NCBI RefSeq assembly: GCF_000380965.1
Contig: NZ_KB905548.1
Span: 124,001-188,000 of the forward strand
Length of the DNA: 64,000 nucleotides
Source: Paenibacillus ginsengihumi DSM 21568
GTDB lineage: Bacteria; Bacillota; Bacilli; Paenibacillales; NBRC-103111
Direction: 5' to 3'
Below, one piece after another: positions 1-14,915 of this stretch. A model generated the notes under the pieces. That model worked only from the letters and a program-made list of their open reading frames with translations, did no database searches and was not told where the DNA came from. The translations under genes and the position numbers were made by a program. Position 1 is the first letter of the stretch; each line of letters begins with the position of its first letter.

Positions 1-2141
<2,141 letters not shown>

Positions 2142-2254
2142 TTCGGCTGCCGTCAGGGTTGAAAACGTCGAATGAAGGTCAATATGTTTCAAAATGGCGG
2201 ACTTGGTTGTATAATGGACGTAAGGCCGATTCGGCGATTTTTTTTCGTTACACG

Positions 2255-2448
2255 GTAAGGTTGGTAAGGTGCGAATGTGAAGCTCCCATAAAAATCCCGG
2301 GTCATTCGCACCTCGAAATTTGTCGGAAATCGTTGAAATTGTTGTTTGCTTGAAAAAGTCAATAGCAAATTGATGCGTATTTGGCAACGGTTTTCCAGAA
2401 AGTGTTTGAATTGATGCTGGAAGTGGATTGATTGTGTGTATTTTTGCT
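2255..2448 (+). promoter_or_regulatory. Leader of CRISPR array 2
   Basis: This AT-rich stretch ends in ATTTTTGCT immediately before the first repeat of array 2 and is clearly homologous to 13218-13412 before array 3. Shared blocks include GAAGCTCCCAT, TTGCTTGAAAAAGTCAA, TTGAATTGATGC and the terminal ATTTTTGCT. An 11-bp inverted repeat (AGGTGCGAATG at 2267-2277, complement at 2303-2313) is conserved. By position it should contain the array promoter and the Cas1-Cas2 integration anchor. The stretch 2142-2254 before it holds only a weak GCCGA/TCGGC stem followed by T8 (about 2225-2245), possibly the end of the array 1 transcript. Confidence 0.8.
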
Positions 2449-4990
<2,542 letters not shown>

Positions 4991-5038
4991 CACGGTCACC
5001 CATCGTCGTGGCTTTGTATCACTTTCCATGCAAAATTT

Positions 5039-5078
5039 AGCCTGTCGGCGTATTTGCCGGCAGGCTTATTTGTTTTTT
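5039..5078 (+). terminator. Rho-independent terminator after array 2
   Basis: A GC-rich stem (GCCTGTCGGC paired with GCCGGCAGGC around a 6-nt loop) is followed by TTATTTGTTTTTT. It lies 49 bp after the last decayed repeat and should separate the array 2 precursor from cas operon transcription. Confidence 0.85.
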
Positions 5079-5130
5079 ATTCAACGATCCAAAACCCCTA
5101 ATTTATCCCTCTTTTCCGACAATGAATCCG

Positions 5131-5181
5131 CTTGATGATGGAAAAATTAAAAAATTCCAAAAATTATGATAGATTTGGAAG
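5131..5181 (+). promoter_or_regulatory. Possible cas operon promoter with inverted repeat
   Basis: The arms TTCCAAA (5155-5161) and TTTGGAA (5174-5180) flank TATGAT (5165-5170), which resembles a -10 box about 110 bp before cas3. No convincing -35 hexamer is seen at the right distance, so this is only a candidate regulated promoter for the cas genes. Confidence 0.3.
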
Positions 5182-5282
5182 GAATCCGCCAAACAGTGTC
5201 GAAATAGTACATCGATAGTCTCATGATCAATGGATATGCCAACGAGAAATCGGTCTGAAAGACCGGGATGCCCGGAGGTATT

Positions 5283-7718
5283 ATGGACTACAAGGACTAT
5301 ATTGCTCACATCCGTGAAGCAGATGGGGAAATTCAGACGGCTGAAGAACATTTGCGGGAAGTGCGGAGGTTATGCGAGGAGTACGGGGGCAAAATCGGCC
5401 TGAGGCATCTGGCCGGACTGTCCGGGTGGCTGCATGACATGGGGAAATTGACCCAATCCTTCAAGTCATACATTGAAGAAGCAGTAGCCAACCCGGACAC
5501 TCCTCCGCGCAGAGGATCGGTCGATCACTCCACAGCTGGCGGCAAGCTGCTGTACGAGCGGTTTCATCGGGAGGCGAAGACGCCCGGGGACAAATTGACG
5601 GCGGAATGGGCCGCCAACTGTATCATCTCTCACCATCAAGGACTGCGGGATTTTTACGGCCCCGAATCGGATTCGCCGTTTCTTGACAGAGTCGCGAACA
5701 AAAAGCTGGAAGATTACGAGCAAGCCAAGGAGCATTTCTTCCAATTGGCTGACCGCGCCGAGTTCGAGCGGTATTTTGCAGAGGCCAGGAAGGAACTGGA
5801 AGAGATCATCGGACGAATTCAAAAGAACAGCCACTCAAGCATTAACGTCTCGCTTGTCATCAAATACGTGTTCAGCTGCCTGATTGACGCCGACCGGACC
5901 AATACCCGGCAATTCGAGGAGAAGGAAGCTGCAGAAGAGCCGTTTGATCGCGAAGCGTTTTTCAACCGATGCTATGATGCTCTGATGCGAAAAATCAAGG
6001 AGTTCGATAACGATCCGGACGCCGGCCATCCAATCAACCGCTTGAGGCGAGAGATGTCCGATCAGTGTGAAGCGTTCGCCTGGCAGCGGCCATCCGGTAT
6101 CTATACATTGTCCATTCCGACCGGGGGCGGCAAGACATTGGCCAGCCTCCGCTACGCGATCAAGCATGCGATGGCCACAGGGAAAGAAAGGATCATCTAC
6201 GTCGTGCCTTACACGACGATCATCGAACAGAACGCCGCCGAGATTCGGGATATTTTGCAGGAGCACGATCTGATCCTGGAGCATCATTCCAACGTCGTTG
6301 ATGAGATGGATGAAGAGACGGAAGATTACGACGTGCGGAAGAAGAAGATTCGGCTCGCCCGGGACAACTGGGACCGCCCGATTATTTTTACGACGATGGT
6401 GCAGTTTCTGAACACGTTGTATGCCAAGGGAACGCGAAATATCCGCAGAATGCACCGCCTGGCTAATAGTGTCCTGATCTTCGACGAGGTGCAATCCGTG
6501 CCGCTCAAATGCATTTCGTTGTTCAACGAGGCTCTGAACTTCTTGCATTTCTTTGGCAATTCCAGCATTGTGCTGTGCACGGCGACGCAGCCTGCGCTCG
6601 ATTACGTCAAGCATCAGCTTCGTTTGTCCGAGTGGCCCGAGATGATCGGCAGTTTGGACGATGTCGCCGATCGCTTTAAGCGGGTGGAGGTTGAAGACCG
6701 AACCGAGCCGGAGGGATGGGGAGCTGAACGCTTGGCCGATTTTGTCGGAGAGCGGCTGGAGGAAGTCCGCAGCGTTCTGGTGATCCTTAATACCAAAACA
6801 GCGGTTCGGAAATTGTTTGCCCGGCTTGTGCAGGATCTGCGAATCGGTGAAAGCGGCGTGAAGCTGTTTCATTTGAGTACGAATATGTGCGCGGCGCACC
6901 GCAAAAAGGCGTTAGGCCAAGTCATCGAGGCGCTTACAGGCGAGGAGCGGGTCGTTTGCGTCAGCACGCAGCTGATCGAAGCGGGAGTGAATATCAGCTT
7001 TGACTGCGTGATCCGCTCGTTAGCCGGTCTGGATTCCATTGCCCAAGCGGCGGGACGGTGCAATCGTCACGGCAAGGACCCGATGCGGACGGTGTATATC
7101 ATCAAATCGGCCGATGAATCGCTAACCCAATTGCCGGAGATTAAGATCGGGGCTCAAATGACCGAGCGTTTGCTGTACGAGTATCGTCAAAGCCCGGAGC
7201 GATTTGGTCGCTACTTGCTGTCTGCCGCAGCGATGAAGTCCTATTTTCATTATTACTTTCATCATATGAAGGAGCGAATGGATTATCCGATTCCGAAGCT
7301 GGATAATAAAATGTTCGAACTGCTTAGCACCAACAAAACGTACTACGAATCGTTTAAAAATACGCGTCGACGCGTTCCCGAAATATTGAGCCGCCCGTCA
7401 TTCGCGACAGCGGAACAGTATTTTGAAGTGATTGACAACGCTGCGGCCTCCGTATTGGTTCCTTACAACGAGGACGCGCGCACGCTGATCGCGGACCTGA
7501 ATGGTGAACTGGACAGCCGGAAGCTTGGCGATTTGCTGCGAAAAGCTCAGCAATATGTGGTCAATCTGTATGATCAAGAAAAGCGGAAGCTGGTACAGAA
7601 TGAGGCGCTTTATCCGTTGCTGAATGGTCATGTACTGGCTCTGCGCGAATTTGCCTATTCCGATGAGTTCGGCGTTGAAACGGGCGGAGAAGGCGAGTGG
7701 GAAGTAGCATTAATATAG
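5283..7718 (+). CDS. cas3: CRISPR-associated helicase-nuclease Cas3 (type I-C)
   Basis: Cas3 is recruited by target-bound Cascade to nick, unwind and degrade invading DNA. The 811-residue protein starts with an HD nuclease domain (H51-D52 in LHDMGK), followed by a superfamily 2 helicase with Walker A (PTGGGKT, about 279-285), the DEVQ box (D401) and motif VI (AAGRCNRHG, about 588-596). It opens the seven-gene type I-C operon; cas5c follows after 24 bp. I prefer the ATG at 5283 because GGAGG at 5274-5278 lies just before it. An ATG five codons upstream (5268) is possible but has no clear Shine-Dalgarno. All key motifs are intact, so interference should be active. Confidence 0.96.
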   Translation: MDYKDYIAHIREADGEIQTAEEHLREVRRLCEEYGGKIGLRHLAGLSGWLHDMGKLTQSFKSYIEEAVANPDTPPRRGSVDHSTAGGKLLYERFHREAKTPGDKLTAEWAANCIISHHQGLRDFYGPESDSPFLDRVANKKLEDYEQAKEHFFQLADRAEFERYFAEARKELEEIIGRIQKNSHSSINVSLVIKYVFSCLIDADRTNTRQFEEKEAAEEPFDREAFFNRCYDALMRKIKEFDNDPDAGHPINRLRREMSDQCEAFAWQRPSGIYTLSIPTGGGKTLASLRYAIKHAMATGKERIIYVVPYTTIIEQNAAEIRDILQEHDLILEHHSNVVDEMDEETEDYDVRKKKIRLARDNWDRPIIFTTMVQFLNTLYAKGTRNIRRMHRLANSVLIFDEVQSVPLKCISLFNEALNFLHFFGNSSIVLCTATQPALDYVKHQLRLSEWPEMIGSLDDVADRFKRVEVEDRTEPEGWGAERLADFVGERLEEVRSVLVILNTKTAVRKLFARLVQDLRIGESGVKLFHLSTNMCAAHRKKALGQVIEALTGEERVVCVSTQLIEAGVNISFDCVIRSLAGLDSIAQAAGRCNRHGKDPMRTVYIIKSADESLTQLPEIKIGAQMTERLLYEYRQSPERFGRYLLSAAAMKSYFHYYFHHMKERMDYPIPKLDNKMFELLSTNKTYYESFKNTRRRVPEILSRPSFATAEQYFEVIDNAAASVLVPYNEDARTLIADLNGELDSRKLGDLLRKAQQYVVNLYDQEKRKLVQNEALYPLLNGHVLALREFAYSDEFGVETGGEGEWEVALI

Positions 7719-7742
7719 ACATTTATTGAAGGTGGTGAAACG

Positions 7743-8462
7743 ATGCGAAACCAGATCGAATTCGAAGTGTACGGCAACTATGCCCTATTTACCGATCCGT
7801 TAACCAAAATCGGGGGAGAGAAGTTTTCCTACCAGGTACCGACATATCAGGCTTTGAAGGGGATTGTTGAATCCATATATTGGAAACCGACTCTGATCTG
7901 GTACGTGGATGAAGTTCGAATCATGAACGCGATCCAGACGGAGTCCAAAGGGATGCGCCCGATCGAATACTCTGGCGGGAACACGCTGGCTTACTATACG
8001 TATCTCAAGGACGTTCGTTATAGAGTAAAAGCTCATTTCGAGTTCAACCCTTATCGCGAAGATTTGGCAGGGGACCGGAACGAAGGGAAGCATTTCAGCA
8101 TTTGTAAGAGAGCTTTGCAAGCCGGGGGGCGCCGGGACATTTTTTTGGGCACGCGCGAATGTCAAGGTTACGTCGAGCCTTGCGCTTTTGACGAAGGGGA
8201 AGGCTTCTACGACCAGACGCCGGAGATCGATTTTGGCATCATGGTGCATGGCATCAACTATCCGGACGAGACCGGAAGGCAGGAGCGGGAGACCCGCTTG
8301 TGGAGAGCCAAGATGCAACGCGGCATTATCCGCTTTATCCGCCCCGAGGAATGCACGCTGATTCGCAAAACCGGAGAGGGGGCGGTCAAGGCATTCAGCG
8401 CTTCCGGCATCCAGTCGGTAGATGACACGTATCAGGAAATGCTTGCGGAAGGAGGGCAGTGA
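7743..8462 (+). CDS. cas5c: Type I-C Cascade subunit Cas5c (Cas5d), pre-crRNA endoribonuclease
   Basis: In type I-C systems, which lack Cas6, Cas5 cuts the repeat hairpin to release crRNAs and stays bound to the 5' handle. The 239-residue protein has Y46 and the K116-H117 pair at the same numbers as the catalytic residues reported for Bacillus halodurans Cas5d, so processing should be active. The ATG is preceded by GAAGGTGGTG. Its stop codon abuts the cas8c ATG, indicating translational coupling. No cas6 is seen anywhere in the window, which agrees with this role. Confidence 0.95.
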   Translation: MRNQIEFEVYGNYALFTDPLTKIGGEKFSYQVPTYQALKGIVESIYWKPTLIWYVDEVRIMNAIQTESKGMRPIEYSGGNTLAYYTYLKDVRYRVKAHFEFNPYREDLAGDRNEGKHFSICKRALQAGGRRDIFLGTRECQGYVEPCAFDEGEGFYDQTPEIDFGIMVHGINYPDETGRQERETRLWRAKMQRGIIRFIRPEECTLIRKTGEGAVKAFSASGIQSVDDTYQEMLAEGGQ

Positions 8463-10376
8463 ATGACCTGGCTAGCGCAATTATACAAAACGTACGAAAA
8501 TAACGCGCACGTCGTCGGCCAATTCGAAACGAAGCGGAACAATCGCGAGTATGCGCTGATCCCGGTCTCCCACACGACGCAAAATGCGCATATCGAGGTT
8601 CATTTGGACGATCAGGGGCAGTTTATTTCAGCTAGCGTGATAGACAAAAACGAGGCGAACACGATCATTCCATGCACCGAAGCTTCGGCCAGCCGGACGA
8701 GCAAGGCGGTTCCGCATCCTTTGTTCGACAAGCTGATGTATGTGGCGGGAGACTATGCCCGATATTGCGAGGCGCCAAAAGGCACGCCGTACGAAGATTA
8801 CATGGCACAGCTGGCGGATTGGTGCGAGTCGCCTGCGTCTCATCCCAAAGTGAAGAGCGTCTATGCCTATCTTCGCCAAGGGACGCTAATGGAAGATCTG
8901 ATCCGATCCAAGGTGCTGTGGCTTGACGAGCGGGGCAAGCTGGCCGACAAATGGACCCCGGAGCTGGAAGAAAAGCACGGCGGAAAGCCGGAATTGTTCG
9001 AAGTAATCGCTTCGGACCAGAGCGCGGCCTTTGTCCGCTTTGCCGTCCGGGTGCCTGGAGATGTCGAGCCCCGCTTGTGGCGGGATCGATCCGTTCAGGA
9101 TTCTTTTATTCAATATTATGAAATGAAGCTGACGGATTACGATATATGTTACGTTTCCGGCCGGGAGCTTCCTTATGCCGACAAGCACGCCTCTCGCATC
9201 CGCAATTCTGCGGACAAATCGAAGCTCATCTCCGCCAACGATACGAGCGGTTTTACGTTTCGCGGCCGGTTCCGTACGAGCCGGGAGGCGGCCGCCGTTG
9301 CATACGATGTGTCGCAAAAAGCGCACAATGCGCTGAAATGGTTGATCGACAAGCAGTCTTTTACGATCGACGGCAAGGTGTTCCTGGTATGGGGCACCGA
9401 AAATTTGGACGTACCCGATCCGTTCGCCGATTCGTTCACTTTGTACGCTAACGAAGAGGAGGAGGCAGGCGTCGGGGACGGCACCCACAAGGAGTATGCG
9501 AAGCGGATTCGCAAGGCGATTAACGGATACCGTTTTGACGGCGATTATCAATCGGAAGTCATTATTATGATCCTGGATGCGGCAACGCCCGGACGAATGT
9601 CGATCGTGTATTATCGGGACATGAATAAAGAGCTTTTCCTCGATCGCCTGCAGCATTGGCATGAAACGTGCTACTGGCTGCACCGGCACGGCAAAAATGC
9701 GGAGAACCGAGCCGTTTCATTCATCGGAGCGCCGGCGACCCGCGATATTGCCTTCGCCGCCTACGGTCCGCAGGCGAGCGAGAAAGTTATTAAGGGACTC
9801 GTCGAGCGCATGCTGCCGTGCATCATTGACGGGCGTAAAATCCCGCTGGATATTGTGCGCAGCGCGATTCACCGCGCTTCCAATCCGGTAGGGATGGAGG
9901 AGGCGGATTGGGAGAAGACGCTGAGCATCGCTTGCGCTCTCGTCAACAAAACGTATGAGAAAGAGGGGTTTGAGGTGAGTCTGGATACGAATTGCACAGA
10001 CCGGAGCTATTTGTTCGGCAGAATGCTGGCGATTGCCGACAGGTTGGAGAGGAAGGCGCTCGGCCGGGAAGAGAAGCGGGCAACCAATGCGGTGCGTTAT
10101 ATGAACGCGTTCGCGCAGCGGCCGATGCGAACCTGGACGATCATTCAGTCAGCCATCCAGCCATATCAGGCAAAAATGGGAACCGAAGCGAACTTTTACA
10201 ACCGTTTGCTGGATGAAGTGGGCTCCCGGCTGCAGCCGGAGCATTTTACGGACAAGCCGTTAAGCGGGTTGTACCTGCTCGGGTTCTACAGTCAACGTCA
10301 TGAATTAAGCACGTTTAAGAAAAACGATGACGCCGTTGATGCGGTAGATTCTGAAGAAGAACAGGAGGAAAACTAA
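8463..10376 (+). CDS. cas8c: Type I-C Cascade large subunit Cas8c (Csd1)
   Basis: Cas8c is the large subunit of type I-C Cascade, responsible for PAM reading and DNA loading. The 637-residue length and the position between cas5c and cas7c match the Csd1 family. The sequence begins MTWLAQLYKTYENN and ends in an acidic tail (DAVDAVDSEEEQEEN). The start directly follows the cas5c stop, with GGAGGG in the last cas5c codons as ribosome binding site. In I-C systems the small subunit Cas11 is often made from an internal start near the 3' end of cas8c; I did not pick a specific internal start here. Confidence 0.94.
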   Translation: MTWLAQLYKTYENNAHVVGQFETKRNNREYALIPVSHTTQNAHIEVHLDDQGQFISASVIDKNEANTIIPCTEASASRTSKAVPHPLFDKLMYVAGDYARYCEAPKGTPYEDYMAQLADWCESPASHPKVKSVYAYLRQGTLMEDLIRSKVLWLDERGKLADKWTPELEEKHGGKPELFEVIASDQSAAFVRFAVRVPGDVEPRLWRDRSVQDSFIQYYEMKLTDYDICYVSGRELPYADKHASRIRNSADKSKLISANDTSGFTFRGRFRTSREAAAVAYDVSQKAHNALKWLIDKQSFTIDGKVFLVWGTENLDVPDPFADSFTLYANEEEEAGVGDGTHKEYAKRIRKAINGYRFDGDYQSEVIIMILDAATPGRMSIVYYRDMNKELFLDRLQHWHETCYWLHRHGKNAENRAVSFIGAPATRDIAFAAYGPQASEKVIKGLVERMLPCIIDGRKIPLDIVRSAIHRASNPVGMEEADWEKTLSIACALVNKTYEKEGFEVSLDTNCTDRSYLFGRMLAIADRLERKALGREEKRATNAVRYMNAFAQRPMRTWTIIQSAIQPYQAKMGTEANFYNRLLDEVGSRLQPEHFTDKPLSGLYLLGFYSQRHELSTFKKNDDAVDAVDSEEEQEEN

Positions 10377-10377
10377 G

Positions 10378-11244
10378 ATGAATGCACTCGATCGTAAAAT
10401 TGATTTTGCCGTCGTCCTGTCGGTTCGCAACGCCAATCCGAACGGAGATCCGCTGAACGGGAACCGTCCGCGGCAAAATTATGACGGGCACGGAGAAATA
10501 TCGGATGTCTGCATTAAGCGGAAAATCCGCAACCGGCTGCAGGATATGGGCGAATCGATCCTGGTCCAATCCGATGACAGGCGCACGGACACCTATCGAA
10601 GCATTAAAGAGCGCGTGGATGCCAATCCGGACGTTCAGGAATTCGCCAAAGGCAAGAAGCAGAACAACGAGCTGTTCGCGCGGGCGGCTTGCGAGTCATG
10701 GCTGGATGTGCGCAGCTTCGGGCAAGTGTTTGCGTTCAGCGGTACGGACGTCTCCATCGGCATTCGCGGCCCTGTCTCCATTCATACCGCTGTCAGCGTG
10801 CATCCGATCGATATTACCAGCATCCAGATTACCAAAAGCGTAAATGCCGTAACCCCCAAAGATCCGAACAAACGAGGCTCCGATACGATGGGGATGAAGC
10901 ATCGGGTCGATTTTGGAGTATACGTCTTCTACGGAAGCATGAATCCGCAATTGGCCGAAAAAACCGGGTTTACATACGAAGATGCGGTCAAAGTGCGCGA
11001 TGCCTTGATCACCTTGTTCGAGAATGACGCCTCTTCCGCCCGCCCTGACGGCAGCATGGAAGTGCATCGCGTATTTTGGTGGGAGCATAAGTCGAAGCTG
11101 GGGCAGTATTCGTCGGCCAAAGTGCATCGTTCCTTGTGGGTAACGCTGAAAGAGGGTGTGGAAGAGGCCAAATCGGCAGACGATTATCAATGTACGGTGC
11201 TGCCGCTCGAAGGGCTGGACGTTCAGGAATATGCAGGACTATAA
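10378..11244 (+). CDS. cas7c: Type I-C Cascade backbone subunit Cas7c (Csd2)
   Basis: Cas7 subunits polymerise along the crRNA spacer to form the Cascade backbone. The 288-residue protein has the family N-terminus with NANPNGDPLNGNRPR (about residues 18-32), a conserved Cas7/Csd2 signature. It starts one base after the cas8c stop, with AGGAGG upstream (about 10367). It overlaps cas4 by 14 bp at its 3' end. Length and motifs are normal for Csd2. Confidence 0.95.
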   Translation: MNALDRKIDFAVVLSVRNANPNGDPLNGNRPRQNYDGHGEISDVCIKRKIRNRLQDMGESILVQSDDRRTDTYRSIKERVDANPDVQEFAKGKKQNNELFARAACESWLDVRSFGQVFAFSGTDVSIGIRGPVSIHTAVSVHPIDITSIQITKSVNAVTPKDPNKRGSDTMGMKHRVDFGVYVFYGSMNPQLAEKTGFTYEDAVKVRDALITLFENDASSARPDGSMEVHRVFWWEHKSKLGQYSSAKVHRSLWVTLKEGVEEAKSADDYQCTVLPLEGLDVQEYAGL

Positions 11245-11890
11245 CGAAGACGATTTTTTGCTTTTATCCGGCATCCAGCATTTCCTGTTTTGCAAGAGGC
11301 AATGGGCCCTCATTCATCTTGAGCAGCAATGGGAAGACAATGTGCTGACGGTCGAAGGGGAGCATGTTCATCGGGTGGCGGATCAGCCCATGATTCGCGA
11401 GAAACGGGGGGACAAGCTCATCGTTCGCGCGTTGCCGGTACGCTCCAACCGGCTTGGCATTACAGGCATTTGCGATGTCGTGGAATTTGTCCGAGATCAT
11501 AGCGGAATCTCGCTTGCGGGGGAGGAAGGTCTATACCTTCCTTACCCTGTTGAATACAAGCGGGGCAAGCCGAAGAAGGACGACTCCGACCGTTCCCAAT
11601 TGATCGCCCAACTGATGTGCCTGGAGGAAATGCTCGTTTGCGAGCTTTCAACCGGTTATCTATACTATAACGAAATCAAGCACCGGGTTGAGGTGCCGAT
11701 CACCGCGGCCGACAAGGAGCGGGTACGAAGTACGTTCCTTGAAATGCATAGCTACTTCCAAAGACGCCATACTCCGAAGGTCAAGACGGGGCCGCACTGC
11801 CGCAGCTGTTCATTGAATCGGGTCTGTTTGCCGGAAATGCTGGACAAGAGAACGGTATCGAGCTATATCGAAAGCAGGTTGAAGGAATGA
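11231..11890 (+). CDS. cas4: CRISPR adaptation nuclease Cas4
   Basis: Cas4 is an iron-sulfur RecB-like nuclease that trims prespacers and sets their PAM orientation together with Cas1-Cas2. The 219-residue protein has the N-terminal FLFCKRQWALIH cysteine motif, a RecB-like segment (YPVEYKRGKPKK, about 97-108) and the C-terminal cluster CRSCSLNRVC. These four cysteines would bind a [4Fe-4S] cluster. The ATG at 11231 gives the normal family N-terminus and overlaps cas7c by 14 bp. Longer readings start inside cas7c and are unlikely. Its stop overlaps the cas1 start. Confidence 0.94.
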   Translation: MQDYNEDDFLLLSGIQHFLFCKRQWALIHLEQQWEDNVLTVEGEHVHRVADQPMIREKRGDKLIVRALPVRSNRLGITGICDVVEFVRDHSGISLAGEEGLYLPYPVEYKRGKPKKDDSDRSQLIAQLMCLEEMLVCELSTGYLYYNEIKHRVEVPITAADKERVRSTFLEMHSYFQRRHTPKVKTGPHCRSCSLNRVCLPEMLDKRTVSSYIESRLKE

Positions 11891-12918
11891 GAAAGCTGCT
11901 GAACACTTTATTCGTGACGATGCCGGATACGTATTTGTCGCGGGATGGCGAGAATGTCGTCATCAAGAATGAAGAAGGCATTATTGCCCGGTACCCTTTG
12001 CACAATTTGGAAGCGATATGCACATTTGGCTATGCCGGGATAAGTCCGGCTTTGATGGGAGCTTGTGCCGAACGAAATATTGATTTGACATTTATGACGC
12101 GAAGCGGCCGGTTTTTAGCCAGGGTCATCGGCGAGGATAAAGGGAATGTGCTGCTTAGAAAAGAACAGTACCGGATCTCGGATGATGTCAAGCGAAGCGC
12201 GCTGGCCGCCCGAAATATGATTACCGGCAAGCTGTACAACTACAAATGGATTTTGGAACGCGCCGCCAGAGACTACGCTCTCCGAATCGACGTAAACAAG
12301 CTGAAACAGGTCAGCGCTTCTTTGACGGAGACGATGAAGCTGGTTCGCAGCGTGGAGGATTTGGATATATTGCGGGGGTTGGAGGGGGCTGCGGCAGTTC
12401 AGTACAATGCCGTTTTCGACAGCCTGATTTTGCAGCAAAAGGAACATTTTTATTTTCGCGGCCGCAACAAACGTCCGCCTCTCGATAATGTGAATGCTTT
12501 GCTGTCTTTTGCTTATACCTTATTGTCTAACGAGGTCAAAGCGGCATTGGAAGCGGTCGGTTTGGACCCTTATGTCGGTTTTTTGCATAGAGATCGTCCG
12601 GGGAGAGCTTCACTGGCGCTGGATATGATGGAGGAATTGCGAGGAATTTATGCGGACCGTCTCATCCTGTTTCTGATCAACAAGAAGATGGTTAACGACA
12701 AAGGGTTCCATAAGAAAGAAAACGGTGCGGTCATCATGGACGACGAAACGAGAAAAACGGTGTTGAAGGCTTGGCAAGAACGAAAGCAGGAGAAGATCAT
12801 ACACCCCTATTTGCACGAAAAAATATCCTGGGGGCTGGTTCCTTACGCGCAGGCCCTGCTGTTGGCCAGAACGATCCGGGGCGATCTCGACGAGTACCCG
12901 CCATTTTTGTGGAAGTAG
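11887..12918 (+). CDS. cas1c: CRISPR integrase Cas1 (type I-C)
   Basis: Cas1 is the metal-dependent integrase that inserts new spacers at the leader-repeat junction as a complex with Cas2. The 343-residue protein begins MRKLLNTLFVTMPDTYLSR and contains the family segments AVQYNAVFDSLI, LLSFAYTLLSNEV and the metal-site region GFLHRDRPGRASLALDMMEELR. The ATG overlaps the cas4 stop (ATGA). It is full length, and together with cas2 and cas4 gives a complete adaptation module. Confidence 0.96.
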   Translation: MRKLLNTLFVTMPDTYLSRDGENVVIKNEEGIIARYPLHNLEAICTFGYAGISPALMGACAERNIDLTFMTRSGRFLARVIGEDKGNVLLRKEQYRISDDVKRSALAARNMITGKLYNYKWILERAARDYALRIDVNKLKQVSASLTETMKLVRSVEDLDILRGLEGAAAVQYNAVFDSLILQQKEHFYFRGRNKRPPLDNVNALLSFAYTLLSNEVKAALEAVGLDPYVGFLHRDRPGRASLALDMMEELRGIYADRLILFLINKKMVNDKGFHKKENGAVIMDDETRKTVLKAWQERKQEKIIHPYLHEKISWGLVPYAQALLLARTIRGDLDEYPPFLWK

Positions 12919-12926
12919 GTGAGGAT

Positions 12927-13217
12927 GTGCTGGTTTTGATCACTTACGATGTAAGCACGACGACTGCGAAAGGACGAAAAAGGCTCGCCCAAGTCGCCAA
13001 AACCTGTTTGAACTACGGCCAGCGCGTGCAAAATTCCGTCTTTGAGTGCATTGTTGACACAGCGCAGTTCAGAAGGTTAAAGTATGATTTGGAAGCATTG
13101 ATCGATAAGGACACCGATAGCTTGCGCTTCTACAATCTCGGCGAGAAGTACAAGACCAAGGTCGAGCATATAGGCGCGAAAAGCTCCTACGACATGGAAG
13201 GGCCATTGATCTTGTGA
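12927..13217 (+). CDS. cas2: CRISPR adaptation protein Cas2 (type I-C)
   Basis: Cas2 forms the central dimer of the Cas1-Cas2 spacer integrase. The protein begins MLVLITYDVSTTTAKGRKRL, with the ferredoxin-fold first strand and its aspartate, and ends with YDMEGPLIL, typical for I-C. The GTG at 12927 gives exactly 96 residues, the usual family length, and follows AGGTGAGG. An in-frame upstream reading would start inside cas1 and is rejected. It ends the cas operon; array 3's leader begins at the next base. Confidence 0.94.
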   Translation: MLVLITYDVSTTTAKGRKRLAQVAKTCLNYGQRVQNSVFECIVDTAQFRRLKYDLEALIDKDTDSLRFYNLGEKYKTKVEHIGAKSSYDMEGPLIL

Positions 13218-13517
<300 letters not shown>

Positions 13518-13707
13518 TAACTTTTGAGTCAATCTCCACCCCGTATGTCGCTCCTCATGTAGGAGCGTGGATTGAAACATCGAGACAACCGTGACTTTCA
13601 CGGTGTCACCAGTCGCTCCTCATGTAGGAGCGTGGATTGAAACATCTGTTTTTGATGAAAAGTGGATCGCCATCTTAGGTCGCTCCTCATGTAGGAGCGT
13701 GGATTGA

Positions 13708-13905
<198 letters not shown>

Positions 13906-14096
13906 TGAAACAAAAACAGCGACGAAATCGATGGATCGGTTGTGAAGTCGCTCCTCATGTAGGAGCGTGGATTGAAACGAACTAACGCAGCGACTGTACG
14001 TTTATCGCGATTAGTCGCTCCTCATGTAGGAGCGTGGATTGAAACCGTTGTTGACGGCGGGTTTCGCGATTAGTTACCGGGTCGCTCCTCATGTAG

Positions 14097-14375
<279 letters not shown>

Positions 14376-14915
14376 TGAAACAGGTGTGTCGTTAGAGTGT
14401 ATTGCGAGGGTGCTTCGTCGCTCCTCATGTAGGAGCGTGGATTGAAATATCCACCCTTGTGAGGTGCAGAATGCAATAAGACGTCGCTCCTCATGTAGGA
14501 GCGTGGATTGAAATGCTGGACGGTCGATGATTACATCAAGGCTGGCCGTCGCTCCTCATGTAGGAGCGTGGATTGAAATTTCGAACTCAAGGCGTCATCA
14601 CAACGTTAACATCCGTCGCTCCTCATGTAGGAGCGTGGATTGAAATCAAAATTGAAGAGGCAGATAAGGAGGCTTATAAAGGTCGCTCCTCATGTAGGAG
14701 CGTGGATTGAAATAGTCCTGCAGCAACTCCCCGGTTGCCTTTTGCATCGTCGCTCCTCATGTAGGAGCGTGGATTGAAATAATCCATGGAAACCGGGTAG
14801 AGATGGCTGTGGAAGTCGCTCCTCATGTAGGAGCGTGGATTGAAATCTCCTTGATCCTTTTTCTCGATGACGAATGGACCTCTGTCAATAGATTGGACAC
14901 ATAAAATCGAGAGAA

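Noticed and set aside
2205-2245. TATAAT at 2209-2214 considered as array 2 promoter
   Set aside because: No -35 hexamer at 16-18 bp, and the region is outside the part conserved with leader 3.
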